A stretch of DNA of 38,400 nt from Oscillospiraceae bacterium (lineage in GTDB: Bacteria > Bacillota > Clostridia > Oscillospirales > Ruminococcaceae). The stretch is from contig WRLK01000013.1 of assembly GCA_009777635.1 (NCBI GenBank), forward strand, positions 22,315 through 60,714. The letters are read 5' to 3'. Within the stretch, counting starts at the first letter, position 1. The number at the start of each line of letters is the position of its first letter. This document shows, piece by piece, positions 7,261-16,076 of the stretch. The notes under the pieces were generated by a model that searched no databases, was not told the DNA's origin, and saw only the letters and a list, made by a program, of their open reading frames with translations. The position numbers and the translations under genes are program-made.

Positions 7261-9900
7261 ATGCTGGACGCTTCATCAATCGGTATCGTCTGCGTAAGCT
7301 GTTTCACGCAGCACCCGGCGCCTGTAGACGTATGCCCCGTGTGCGGCTATAACGAATCGGCGGAAATCATTCCGCCGCATCAGCTTCGCCCGCGCACATT
7401 CCTTTCCGGAAAGTACCTGCTGGGCAAAGCTTTGGGCGAGGGCGGCTTCGGCATCACATACATCGGGTACGACCTCAATCTTGATATAAAGGTCGCGATA
7501 AAGGAATATTACCCTAGCGGCGTGGTTACCCGCGAGAATGCGACAACGGTATTTCCGTATTCCGGCGGCAATACGGAGATATTCACACAAGGCCGCGACC
7601 GCTTTGTCCGTGAGGCTAAAACGCTCGCCAAGTTCTTTTCCCTGCCCGGAATCGTTTCCGTCAAGGATTACTTCCAGGAAAACGGAACGGCCTACATAGT
7701 CATGGAATTTGTCGACGGCAATACGCTGAAAGACAGGCTGTCCAAAGCGGGCGGCAGGCTTCCCGCCGGGGAAGTGCTGGAATATATGAAGCCGGTTATC
7801 AAATCCCTTTATGATGTACATAACGCGGGCATCATCCACAGGGATATCAGCCCCGACAACATTATTTTCACAAAAGAGGGCAATCCCAAGCTGATTGACT
7901 TCGGCGCGGCCCGCGGCGTATCGGACGGGCAGCAGAGCTTGTCCGTAATGCTCAAGCACGGCTTCGCGCCGGAGGAGCAGTACCGCACGCGCGGCGTGCA
8001 AGGCGCATGGACCGATATCTACGCCATGTGCGCGACAATTTATAGAGCCATTACGGGCGTAACGCCCGACGAAGCGCTGGAGCGGCTGCGCGAGGATACG
8101 CTGAAGCCCCCGCGCCAGCTTGGCGCTGAATTGACCGCGGAACAAGAGGCGGGTATCATGAAGGGCCTTGCGGTAAATCAAAAAGACCGTCATCAAACGG
8201 TCATGGAGCTGTACGGCGCGCTGTACGGCCCGGTTACAACGCATGCCTTTACCGGCGTACCGGTGATGGCGGCGGCGCCCATAAGCGTTCCGGCGACTGC
8301 AGCCGTACCTGTTTCCACGCCCGAATATGGGGCGCAATCACACGCGGCTGTTGCCGCAGGCGCCGGACAAACGCCGCAAAAGACAAGCTCTTTAGTTGCA
8401 TGGGTGAAAAACAACAAAGTACTTGCAGGGGTTTTAGCGGCTGCCGCCGTTTTGGTTGTACTGCCGGTTACGGCGCTGATTATCGCAGGCTCCATCTTAG
8501 CCGTGCGCGGTAATCAAGCCGTTGTCGAAGACCCGGCAACCACCGTTGCTGAGGAGCCGGCGCAGCCCGCGGTTGCGCAAACCTCGGCGGAATCTCTTAA
8601 AACCGGAATTTTGGGTACATGGATTGAGAAAAACGATAATGAGATAATCGAAATCGCTTTTGACGAAAACGGCAAGTTTTACATGATAAAAAGGGATGTG
8701 GATACCCTCAACGACGGTCTGCACTTGATTACCGAGGGTACATATGAAATCATAGGCGACCGCCTGCGGATGACTCCTGTTTTGGAGGCCGCTAGGCAGG
8801 GCGACCTTATAGCCCCTATGGACGCGGATGAAAACAGGGGTAACTGGACGTTTGACGTTTCCATCGAGGGAGATGTTATTGCCTTTGCCGCAAATGGAAT
8901 TGTCACGAATACAATGACAAAGGAGCAGCCCTCCGGCTTATGGGGCTTTAACCGCAGCTCGGAAATAACAGACGCCACTATCGAGGGCACATGGATATCA
9001 ACGGGCGATATCGGGGGCGAGATAATGTTTAACAACGAAGGTGAATTTTATCTCGTTACGTTTGAACCTGAAATTATGGACCGCGATTATTATTATATTA
9101 TAGAGGGAACCTACACCACGGAGGCCGCCGTTTTGACAATGAAAGCTTCATGGGCGGCTATTCATGACGAGGGTGGGTATGACGTATCTGAAATAGAAGC
9201 GGTGAATGATTTTCCCGGGTGGACATATGTTTATCTCATTAAGGACAACACCCTGAGCCTAGTTGATGAAGACGGTACTGTAGATACTTTTAAAAGAGGG
9301 CAGCCGTCGGATTTATGGAGCTTTGAGCACAGAGCCAAATTAACTCCGGAACAGGCGGCTCCTGCACAGCAGACACCGGCGCAGGAGGCCCCCGCACAGC
9401 AGGCGCCGGCGCAACAACCTCCCGCGCAGCAAACCCCGGCGCCCGCTCCCGAGCCTGCGCCACCGTCTGATCCAAGTGTGCCGGATGTGACGGGCAGATC
9501 CGAAAGCAGCGCCGTGTCGGCCCTGCAAAACGCGGGCTTTAAAGTAACCGTGCAGCGGGAATATTCCGGCAGCGTGAAGGAAGGCAACGTCATTTCACAG
9601 TCGCCCAGGTCCGGCGGTACGGCGAGGAGCGGCAGCACCGTAACCATCACGGTGAGCCGCGGACCGGAGAAGGCTAAAACGGTGACAATGCCAAACCTTG
9701 TTGGAATGCAGGTTAGCAAGGCGGTTGACGTCATGCGCGATCTAGGCATCAACGTAAGCCTGCAAAGCTATACATATCAACCCGGCGACAATGACAATTA
9801 CAACATCGTCTTCAGAACCAACCCCTCCGCCGGAAGCACGATAGAGGTGGGCTCCAGGGTGACAATCTATTCGTCGCCCGACGGCAACGCGGTAGGTTAA
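7261..9900 (+). CDS. Transmembrane PASTA Ser/Thr protein kinase with zinc ribbon
   Basis: An 879-residue receptor kinase. The N-terminus has a CxxC...CxxC zinc ribbon (C11, C14, C25, C28). The kinase domain (about 51-325) has the glycine loop GEGGFGITY, VAIK (K81), E118, HRDISPDN (D195, N200), DFG (213-215) and APEEQ (236-240); all catalytic residues are present. After an Ala/Pro/Val linker there is a transmembrane helix (about 388-415). Outside lie two related domains each opening with GTW (about 450-565 and 574-690), a Pro-Gln-Ala-rich stalk (about 698-735) and two PASTA domains (about 739-873), which in PrkC/PknB kinases sense peptidoglycan. The GTW domains are unusual for PASTA kinases. 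The ATG has GGAGG upstream. It is the likely writer for the FHA readers encoded around it. Confidence 0.93.
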   Translation: MLDASSIGIVCVSCFTQHPAPVDVCPVCGYNESAEIIPPHQLRPRTFLSGKYLLGKALGEGGFGITYIGYDLNLDIKVAIKEYYPSGVVTRENATTVFPYSGGNTEIFTQGRDRFVREAKTLAKFFSLPGIVSVKDYFQENGTAYIVMEFVDGNTLKDRLSKAGGRLPAGEVLEYMKPVIKSLYDVHNAGIIHRDISPDNIIFTKEGNPKLIDFGAARGVSDGQQSLSVMLKHGFAPEEQYRTRGVQGAWTDIYAMCATIYRAITGVTPDEALERLREDTLKPPRQLGAELTAEQEAGIMKGLAVNQKDRHQTVMELYGALYGPVTTHAFTGVPVMAAAPISVPATAAVPVSTPEYGAQSHAAVAAGAGQTPQKTSSLVAWVKNNKVLAGVLAAAAVLVVLPVTALIIAGSILAVRGNQAVVEDPATTVAEEPAQPAVAQTSAESLKTGILGTWIEKNDNEIIEIAFDENGKFYMIKRDVDTLNDGLHLITEGTYEIIGDRLRMTPVLEAARQGDLIAPMDADENRGNWTFDVSIEGDVIAFAANGIVTNTMTKEQPSGLWGFNRSSEITDATIEGTWISTGDIGGEIMFNNEGEFYLVTFEPEIMDRDYYYIIEGTYTTEAAVLTMKASWAAIHDEGGYDVSEIEAVNDFPGWTYVYLIKDNTLSLVDEDGTVDTFKRGQPSDLWSFEHRAKLTPEQAAPAQQTPAQEAPAQQAPAQQPPAQQTPAPAPEPAPPSDPSVPDVTGRSESSAVSALQNAGFKVTVQREYSGSVKEGNVISQSPRSGGTARSGSTVTITVSRGPEKAKTVTMPNLVGMQVSKAVDVMRDLGINVSLQSYTYQPGDNDNYNIVFRTNPSAGSTIEVGSRVTIYSSPDGNAVG

Positions 9901-9911
9901 TGAACAATCAC

Positions 9912-9983
9912 AAAAAGGCTGCGGGATAAAACCCGGATCAGGATTGTTTTACTTCAGTAATAATCGAATATAGGGGTGCGTAA
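9912..9983 (+). pseudogene. Remnant of a PP2C phosphatase gene C-terminus
   Basis: Read in frame from 9930 this stretch gives NPDQDCFTSVIIEYRGA then TAA. It aligns with NPNQDNLTAVILEYRGI at the end of the first PP2C (11 of 17 residues identical, same stop position). Immediately before it, TAA replaces the CAA glutamine codon of the intact gene, and the preceding AAA-AAG codons still resemble it. Nothing further upstream is recognisable. It sits just before the second protease-FHA gene, exactly as the intact PP2C sits before the first. This marks a duplicated PP2C + receptor pair whose phosphatase decayed. Confidence 0.7.
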
Positions 9984-9985
9984 TA

Positions 9986-11404
9986 ATGAAAAGAATTGCT
10001 AAAATGACGGCGATGATGCTAATCGTTGTTCTGATTGCGGCGTTAACGGCGGTACCTGTTTTTGCCGCGCCCGATTACGACGTGATCGCGAACAGCGTGG
10101 TGCGCGTAGTCGGATTCGACAATATGAGCGCCGGAACCGGAACCGCGTTTGTTATCGCGCAAAGTGGAAGCAGCACATACCTTGTGACAAACAGGCATGT
10201 CATAATGGGTATCTTATATGATTCCAATACCGGGCAGCCGATTGAGGTTTATGATTTCAGCGATAACTTTTTCGTGCTTCTGGATGACGTAAACGATGTG
10301 CGTCTTACGGCAACGCCGATAATACTGTCAAACGACATTAACGACGGCATGGACGTCGCTATCCTCAGGGTTGATACGGGGCTGAGCAACAGAAATGTCT
10401 TAACGCTTGCTCCCGCCGAGAATGAGCGCCGCGGCAACTCTATACATGTGGCGGGATTCCCGGGCTCCTCCGATTATCTTTTCGGCTCGCAAAACCTCCC
10501 CTCATCGGAGGCTGACGTTACCGTTGCCCCAGGCACCATAACGAACATAAACCAGGAATCAGGGGGCGTAAGATATTTACAGCATGACGCGTCCACCAGC
10601 TCCGGCAGCTCCGGCGGCCCGGTCATCAACGACAGCGGCGCGGTAATCGGCGTCCACACCCTTGGAACGGAAGGCTTTAAAGGCGCCGTATACATCGATT
10701 ATGTCATCGAACAATGCGAACGGCTCGGCATCCCCATTGTAACAACGGCGGGCTCGAGAAACGCGGTGACGGACGACAGCGCAGCCTCCGACGATGAATC
10801 GGAAGATGCGGAGGCCGCCGAAGAAGAAGTTGTGTATGATACATCCGGCTTCTCCAATACCGCGATCCAGCTCCTGACCAGTTATTGGTGGGTGCTGCTG
10901 GCTGTCGTCGCCGTGCTGGGAATCGTAATGGTACTCGTAATGAGCAGACCTTCTTCCGCGGCGAAGCATGCTCCCATGCCGGTATCCGCGCCCGCGCCCG
11001 CAGCGGTATCTCCCCCCATAGAGGCGTCCCCCTATGCTGTAACCCAGGCGCTTCCGTCCTCGCAAAAACCGGTGAATACACCGGCCAAGTCAAGCGCTGC
11101 GGCGAGCCTGATTTGCACCAAGGGTAATTTTGCCGGAACGACGTTCCCCGTCAACGGCAGCCTGTCCATCGGGCGCGACCCTTTGCGCTGCCAGATTGTT
11201 TTCCCCAACGACACGAAAGGTATTAGCTCCATGCACTGCGGCGTAAGTCAGAACGGGGCGGGCGTAACGCTGACCGATAAAGGCTCAACATACGGCACGT
11301 TCCTTTCGGGAGGCCGAAAACTGAACCCGGGAGAAAGCGTATCGCTCAACTACGGCGACAGCTTTTATCTGGCTGACAACAATATTGAATTCAGGGTCAT
11401 CTGA
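9986..11404 (+). CDS. Trypsin-like serine protease / TM / FHA receptor
   Basis: A 472-residue paralogue of the pseudoprotease receptor. A signal anchor (about 9-27) leads to a trypsin/HtrA-like domain with an apparently complete triad: H71 (TNRHVI), D123 (GMDVAIL) and S209 (SGSSGGPV). An acidic Asp/Glu/Ala linker (about 262-285) replaces the Pro-Glu stalk, a transmembrane helix spans about 300-319, and a cytoplasmic FHA domain about 374-470 (SIGRDP, ISSMHCGV, STYGTFL). The protease should face the cell exterior while the FHA domain reads phospho-threonine inside. The usual FHA asparagine before GTF is tyrosine in both paralogues. The ATG follows a GGGGTG. It may be autoregulatory or cleave a surface partner; no substrate is evident. 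Confidence 0.9.
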   Translation: MKRIAKMTAMMLIVVLIAALTAVPVFAAPDYDVIANSVVRVVGFDNMSAGTGTAFVIAQSGSSTYLVTNRHVIMGILYDSNTGQPIEVYDFSDNFFVLLDDVNDVRLTATPIILSNDINDGMDVAILRVDTGLSNRNVLTLAPAENERRGNSIHVAGFPGSSDYLFGSQNLPSSEADVTVAPGTITNINQESGGVRYLQHDASTSSGSSGGPVINDSGAVIGVHTLGTEGFKGAVYIDYVIEQCERLGIPIVTTAGSRNAVTDDSAASDDESEDAEAAEEEVVYDTSGFSNTAIQLLTSYWWVLLAVVAVLGIVMVLVMSRPSSAAKHAPMPVSAPAPAAVSPPIEASPYAVTQALPSSQKPVNTPAKSSAAASLICTKGNFAGTTFPVNGSLSIGRDPLRCQIVFPNDTKGISSMHCGVSQNGAGVTLTDKGSTYGTFLSGGRKLNPGESVSLNYGDSFYLADNNIEFRVI

Positions 11405-11465
11405 CCGGTTATTTAACTGTTGAGCCTGTGAATACAGGTTTTTAAAGAAAAGCAGGTGATGTCCA

Positions 11466-13757
11466 TTGGGCAGGGCAAATATTGCTTTGATACATCAAGG
11501 CGTTGAAACATTAAGCTTTCCCGTTGACGAAAACCATCCGGGCATGACCGTCGGCAGAGAGCCCGACAACAGTGTCTGTATTAACGATGAATCCGCGTCC
11601 AGGCGTCACGGCAAGTTTATTTGGGAGCGCGGCGAGGTTTACTATATCGACCTTAACAGCACAAACGGATCTTTTATTGATAACAGGAGAGTTTCCTCCG
11701 CGCCTGTCCCGCTTTACGACGGCGCTGTCGTTTCCCTGTCGGACTCAGGGGCTGTCCATTTTATCGTTACGATTCATCAAGACGCAAATACCGGCGCCGG
11801 ACAGCCGCCGCAGCTCCATGGCAAGAACACCGTCTTTATCGGACGTGACCTTTCCTGCGGCGTTGTGCTGTCTCAGGCCGGAGTATCACGTTTTCACGCA
11901 AAGCTCCTGATACAAAACGACGGCGTCTACATAGAGGACAATCACAGCACCAACGGCACCTTTGTGAACGGTCTGCGCATAGAAAAGCCTGTAAGGATCA
12001 CGGAAAGCGACGCCATCCATATAAGCGGGGTATGTTTTTGGCTTAGAAACGGCACGCTTATAGCGGATGCGGCAGGCGGCTATAACGGACTGCCGGTTTA
12101 TGCTCGAAGCTTAAGCCGCAAGGTTATCCAGAAGGGCACTGAAAAAACGATATTGGACGACGTAAGCCTGACAATAAAGCCCAACGAATTTGTCGCGATT
12201 ATCGGCGGCTCAGGCGCGGGTAAATCCACGCTTATGAAAATACTTTGCGGTATCACATCGGAGCATGGCGGCGCGGTCGAGTTTGACAGCTCCGGCATGG
12301 CGGGAAGCCGCAACGCCTATAAGAGCACGATCGGGTACGCCCCGCAAAACGATATTTTATACGGCGACCTGACGTTATATCAAATGCTTTTTTATTCCGC
12401 AAAGCTCAAAATGCCCCAGGACACGCAGCAGGACGAATACGAACGCAGGGTGGCTAAGGCCATGCAAAGCGTTAAGCTTGAAAATCATGGAAACACGCCG
12501 GTCAAAAAACTTTCCGGCGGACAGCGCAAACGCGCAAGTATAGCCGTTGAGCTTCTTTCCGACCCGAGGCTGTTCTTTTTGGACGAGCCTACGTCCGGCC
12601 TCGACCCCGCGACAGAACGCAATTTGATGGGTATGCTTAAAGACATGGCGAGAAACAATAAAACCATCGTAGCCATAACCCATATGACGCAAAACATAAA
12701 CTTGTGCGATAAGTTAATTGTGCTTGGGCGCGGCGGCAAGCTGTGCTTTTTCGGGACTCCGGGCGACGCCTGTACTTTTTTCGGCGTGGACAATTTTATA
12801 GATATTTATGACAAAGTAGACAACGCCCCCGAAAAATGGCAGGCAAAATACCGGGCCGAACATCCCGGGCACGCAGGCTCCGGCGCGGACGCTTCACATC
12901 AGGACCTAAAACGTGACAACAAAATAGGATATAATTCAGGGTTCAGCCAGTTTTCAATCCTGTCGGCGCGATATTTGAAGCTGATACTCGGCGACCGGAA
13001 AAGATTGCTGCTGCTGTTGCTGCAAGCCCCTGTTTTAGGTATCCTCCTGATGTTGGTTGCAACCAGCTCGGCGGACGACGGGGTATTCGCGTATTCCTCG
13101 ACCGCGAAGTCCATGCTTTTTTCGCTGACGTGCGCAGCTTTCTGGATCGGTATGCTAAACTCGATTCAGGAAATATGCAAGGAGCGCGCTATTTTTGAGC
13201 GGGAGAAAATATCGACCGTCCGCACGCTTCCCTACATCGCGTCAAAGCTTGCGGTTATAGGCCTGCTGTGTGTACTCCAGGCGCTTGCGCTCACCTTGGT
13301 TGTACGGCTTTACACAGGCCCGCTTCCCCAAAACATTTTCGGGATTCAGCCTTTTTCGGGATATTTCCTGACGGTGCTCCTTACAACCCTTTGCGCCGCC
13401 TGTCTTGGCCTTGCGGTCTCGGCGCTTTCGCCCAATCCCGACAGGGCTATGGCGATAGCCCCGATTATATTGCTGCCGCAAATCTTATTCTCGGGCGTCG
13501 TCTTTGAGTTGTCGGGATTTATGGGCTTTATTTCAAACCTGATCCCCAGCAAACTCAGCATGCAAAACTTTGGGATTTTGACGGATTTAAACGCGCTTCC
13601 CACGTCATCGAGCACGGAAACAAAATCGCTTGACGCCATGTACAGCATCACAAACACTTCTAATTTTTATGGCTCATGGTTTGGGTTGGTTATTTCATCG
13701 TTTGTTTATATCGCCATCTTTGCAGTGGCCCTAAAATGGAAAGACGAAAGCCAATAA
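11466..13757 (+). CDS. FHA-FHA-ABC transporter (Rv1747-like ABC-2 exporter)
   Basis: A 763-residue fusion. FHA1 spans about 1-103 (TVGRE, SASRRHGK, NSTNGSF) and FHA2 about 118-192 (FIGRD, GVSRFHA, HSTNGTFVNG), both with complete phosphothreonine-binding motifs. The ABC ATPase is at about 212-440 with Walker A GGSGAGKST (247-255), signature LSGGQ (349-353), Walker B FFLDEPTSGLD (370-380) and H406. The C-terminus is an ABC-2 membrane domain with about six helices (about 512-757). The same architecture occurs in Mycobacterium tuberculosis Rv1747, an exporter controlled by its neighbour kinase PknF. Control by the kinase encoded here is therefore likely. The TTG start has AGGTGAT five bases upstream. 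The exported substrate is unknown. Confidence 0.92.
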   Translation: MGRANIALIHQGVETLSFPVDENHPGMTVGREPDNSVCINDESASRRHGKFIWERGEVYYIDLNSTNGSFIDNRRVSSAPVPLYDGAVVSLSDSGAVHFIVTIHQDANTGAGQPPQLHGKNTVFIGRDLSCGVVLSQAGVSRFHAKLLIQNDGVYIEDNHSTNGTFVNGLRIEKPVRITESDAIHISGVCFWLRNGTLIADAAGGYNGLPVYARSLSRKVIQKGTEKTILDDVSLTIKPNEFVAIIGGSGAGKSTLMKILCGITSEHGGAVEFDSSGMAGSRNAYKSTIGYAPQNDILYGDLTLYQMLFYSAKLKMPQDTQQDEYERRVAKAMQSVKLENHGNTPVKKLSGGQRKRASIAVELLSDPRLFFLDEPTSGLDPATERNLMGMLKDMARNNKTIVAITHMTQNINLCDKLIVLGRGGKLCFFGTPGDACTFFGVDNFIDIYDKVDNAPEKWQAKYRAEHPGHAGSGADASHQDLKRDNKIGYNSGFSQFSILSARYLKLILGDRKRLLLLLLQAPVLGILLMLVATSSADDGVFAYSSTAKSMLFSLTCAAFWIGMLNSIQEICKERAIFEREKISTVRTLPYIASKLAVIGLLCVLQALALTLVVRLYTGPLPQNIFGIQPFSGYFLTVLLTTLCAACLGLAVSALSPNPDRAMAIAPIILLPQILFSGVVFELSGFMGFISNLIPSKLSMQNFGILTDLNALPTSSSTETKSLDAMYSITNTSNFYGSWFGLVISSFVYIAIFAVALKWKDESQ

Positions 13758-13787
13758 ATACTTAATAAACTGGAGGAGATTTTTTTC

Positions 13788-14588
13788 ATGGCTAACAAAA
13801 AAGCAATCATTTCCGTATGCATTGTCCTGCTACTGGTCGCTGCAGCCGCAGCCGTTTATTTTATCTATTCAAGCAGCGGCTATTCGGCATATTCAGGCGC
13901 GTTCAAAAAAACCTTTAACACGGACAGCATGGAGCTGAACACAAGCGTGAAGGCGGTCGTGGACGGGGCTACCGTTTCTTCCACGGGCAATTTCAAATTG
14001 AAAGGCATGAATACAACGCCGCAGTTTTTAAATGTGATGACAGTCGGCGGACAAACCGTTACGCAGTTTAGCGACGGAGTATATATTTATACCGACGACG
14101 GACAGTCAAAAAACAAAATGGAAATGGGAGCCACCCCCGACCCTCACCGTGAGAAGGAAAACGCCCAGTTTTCAATGGATTCTTATCTCAGCGAATTTTC
14201 AAGCCTTTTGGACGCGAGCAAGATAAAGGAGCTAAATTCGCTTGAGCCTGTCGCTGAAAGATATGTGGAGAAAATATCCGTATCAAACGTCAGTGGCGGC
14301 AAAAGGTTTGAAGTGACGTTGCTTCCGGCGGCTATTGACGAGCTTGTCGGAACGTTTATCAGCGAAAAACTGTCGAACGAATTATCCCCGGAGGTGGCTT
14401 GGAAATCAGTAGTTTACACCGCTACGGTATCTAACGGATACGTTTCTGAAATCGCGTTTAAGCTGAATCTTGACGTTACACCGCCGAATGAGACCGTCTT
14501 AAGGGACGTGACGGTCGATTTTATCATCAGCCCTGTTAACCCCGGAAGACCGGTTGCTTTCGACCTGCCGGATACGTCCGGATTCTAA
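13788..14588 (+). CDS. Membrane-anchored extracellular protein of unknown function
   Basis: A 266-residue protein not assigned to a family. It has a short basic N-terminus, one hydrophobic helix (about 6-27) that should act as an uncleaved anchor or signal peptide, and a beta-rich extracellular part. That part contains SMELNTSVKAVVDGATVSS, a GVYIYTDDG segment and alternating strand-like stretches, somewhat like lipoprotein carrier-type folds (LppX/LolA-like), which is only a resemblance. There is no lipobox. The ATG has GGAGGAG upstream and the gene follows the ABC exporter by 30 bp, so it may be an accessory or cargo-binding partner of that exporter. Confidence 0.75.
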   Translation: MANKKAIISVCIVLLLVAAAAAVYFIYSSSGYSAYSGAFKKTFNTDSMELNTSVKAVVDGATVSSTGNFKLKGMNTTPQFLNVMTVGGQTVTQFSDGVYIYTDDGQSKNKMEMGATPDPHREKENAQFSMDSYLSEFSSLLDASKIKELNSLEPVAERYVEKISVSNVSGGKRFEVTLLPAAIDELVGTFISEKLSNELSPEVAWKSVVYTATVSNGYVSEIAFKLNLDVTPPNETVLRDVTVDFIISPVNPGRPVAFDLPDTSGF

Positions 14589-14619
14589 AGGGAACATATG
14601 AACCTGAAAGGTGTAGCTT

Positions 14620-16050
14620 ATGAAATCTTATAAAGATTATTTAACGCGGGCGGATGCGCAGATAGAGACACTCCGTTTGCTGCAAAACGAAGGGCTTATT
14701 TGCAAGAGCGGCGAATTTGTTCCGTCTGTGCATTATCCTCCCATTACACGGTACGGCGAGGGTTCGCCGGATCAAATCCTTGAAACCTACACGCAGCCTG
14801 ACGACGGCATGCTGGACATTTATGTGCATTTTCCGTTTTGCCTTCAAGCCTGCACTTATTGTCACTATCCCGGTCTTGTGGGTACGCAGGCGGAGGAAAA
14901 GGAAAAATATATAAAGGCGCTTAAAAAAGAATTTACAATCTATATGGAGCGGTTTCAGCTTGAGCGAATCCGCCCGCGGTCGGTATTGATCGGAGGCGGT
15001 ACGCCTACATATCTTGCCCCGGCGCAGCTAAAAGATTTTTTGGAGTTTTTTAACCAAAAGGTTGATTTGAGCGGCTGCAAACAATTCAATTATGACGTTG
15101 ACCCCAATTCGCTTGTGGGCGAAGAGGGAAAGCAGCGTCTGTCAATCATGCGCGAATACGGCGTGACGCGTATAACAATCGGCATCCAGTCCCTTGACAA
15201 TCATGTGCTCAAGCTGATGAACCGCGCGCATGACGATAGGACCGCAATCGAGGCGATAAACAACACAAAAGATTACGGGTTTCAGGTGAATATCGAGTTC
15301 ATATACGGACATCCGGGGGAAACGCTTGAAAACTGGGCCGAGACGATCCGGACGGCCGTTACGCTTAATACCGACGAGATACAGCTTTACCGCCTGAAGG
15401 TGCTGGCGTATGGCGATAAACAGGGGAATATCATATACCGGCGAGGCGACATACCTGATTTCTACGAAACGATGCGGATGAAACAGATTGCCATCGACAT
15501 CTTAAACGAAAACGGCTGGGATGAAAACTTAAGGCGCGTTTATACAAAAAACAAGAAAAACATATCCCATTACGCGTATAACCAATGCTGCAACCTGTAT
15601 GACCAGGTTGGGTTCGGCCTTACGGGCTTTAGCAGCTACCGCGACAGGTTCATGATTAATACCCAGCATTTTGAGCGGTATTACAGCGATTTGGAGAACG
15701 GCAGGCTGCCTGTTTCCAGAGGGCTGGTGCGTTCACCTGAAGAGCAATTGCGCTGGTCGATTATTTTGCCGATTAAAAATATGAGCGTTAAAAAGTCAAA
15801 GTTTAAAAAAATAAACGGTATGGACTTGGATCAGGTATTTACGGAAAAAAGGAAGAACTTAAAAAGCTTCGGCTTGATCGAGGAGGATGAGGACTGCATG
15901 AAGCTGACGGATTTAGGCGCTTTTGTGGCCGATGAGGTCGCCCAGCAATTCAACTCGGCGCAATATATCCCGTTTGAAAAGGCACAGTATTCAGACGGCG
16001 CGCTCAACCCGTATAACAATAACGCTGCAAGCGATGCGTTCGGCGAATAA
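14620..16050 (+). CDS. HemN/HemW-family radical SAM protein
   Basis: A 476-residue cytoplasmic enzyme of the coproporphyrinogen III oxidase-like radical SAM family. The Fe-S/SAM motif is CLQACTYC (C74, C78, C81), with GGGTPTYL (125-132), TIGIQSLDNHVLKLMNRAH and FIYGHPGET, followed by a HemN-type C-terminal domain (LTDLGAFVADEVAQQF). HemN makes protoporphyrinogen, HemW delivers haem and others are C-methyltransferases; the sequence alone does not decide. No haem genes are nearby; the next two genes are methyltransferase-like and HydE-like, which points to an uncharacterised pathway. The ATG follows AAAGGTG. It lies 31 bp after the signalling operon with no visible terminator. Confidence 0.85.
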   Translation: MKSYKDYLTRADAQIETLRLLQNEGLICKSGEFVPSVHYPPITRYGEGSPDQILETYTQPDDGMLDIYVHFPFCLQACTYCHYPGLVGTQAEEKEKYIKALKKEFTIYMERFQLERIRPRSVLIGGGTPTYLAPAQLKDFLEFFNQKVDLSGCKQFNYDVDPNSLVGEEGKQRLSIMREYGVTRITIGIQSLDNHVLKLMNRAHDDRTAIEAINNTKDYGFQVNIEFIYGHPGETLENWAETIRTAVTLNTDEIQLYRLKVLAYGDKQGNIIYRRGDIPDFYETMRMKQIAIDILNENGWDENLRRVYTKNKKNISHYAYNQCCNLYDQVGFGLTGFSSYRDRFMINTQHFERYYSDLENGRLPVSRGLVRSPEEQLRWSIILPIKNMSVKKSKFKKINGMDLDQVFTEKRKNLKSFGLIEEDEDCMKLTDLGAFVADEVAQQFNSAQYIPFEKAQYSDGALNPYNNNAASDAFGE

Positions 16051-16076
16051 ACCGGTCAGGAAAGAGGAGTGCTTTT

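Noticed and set aside
7276-8337. Long open frame (353 codons) on the minus strand inside the kinase gene
   Set aside because: It is antisense to the conserved kinase domain, has no ribosome binding site and reads as low-complexity Arg-rich sequence; it is a codon-usage shadow.
11425-11443. Small hairpin followed by TTTTT between the second receptor and the ABC exporter
   Set aside because: The stem has only five base pairs; at most a weak attenuator, not a supported terminator.
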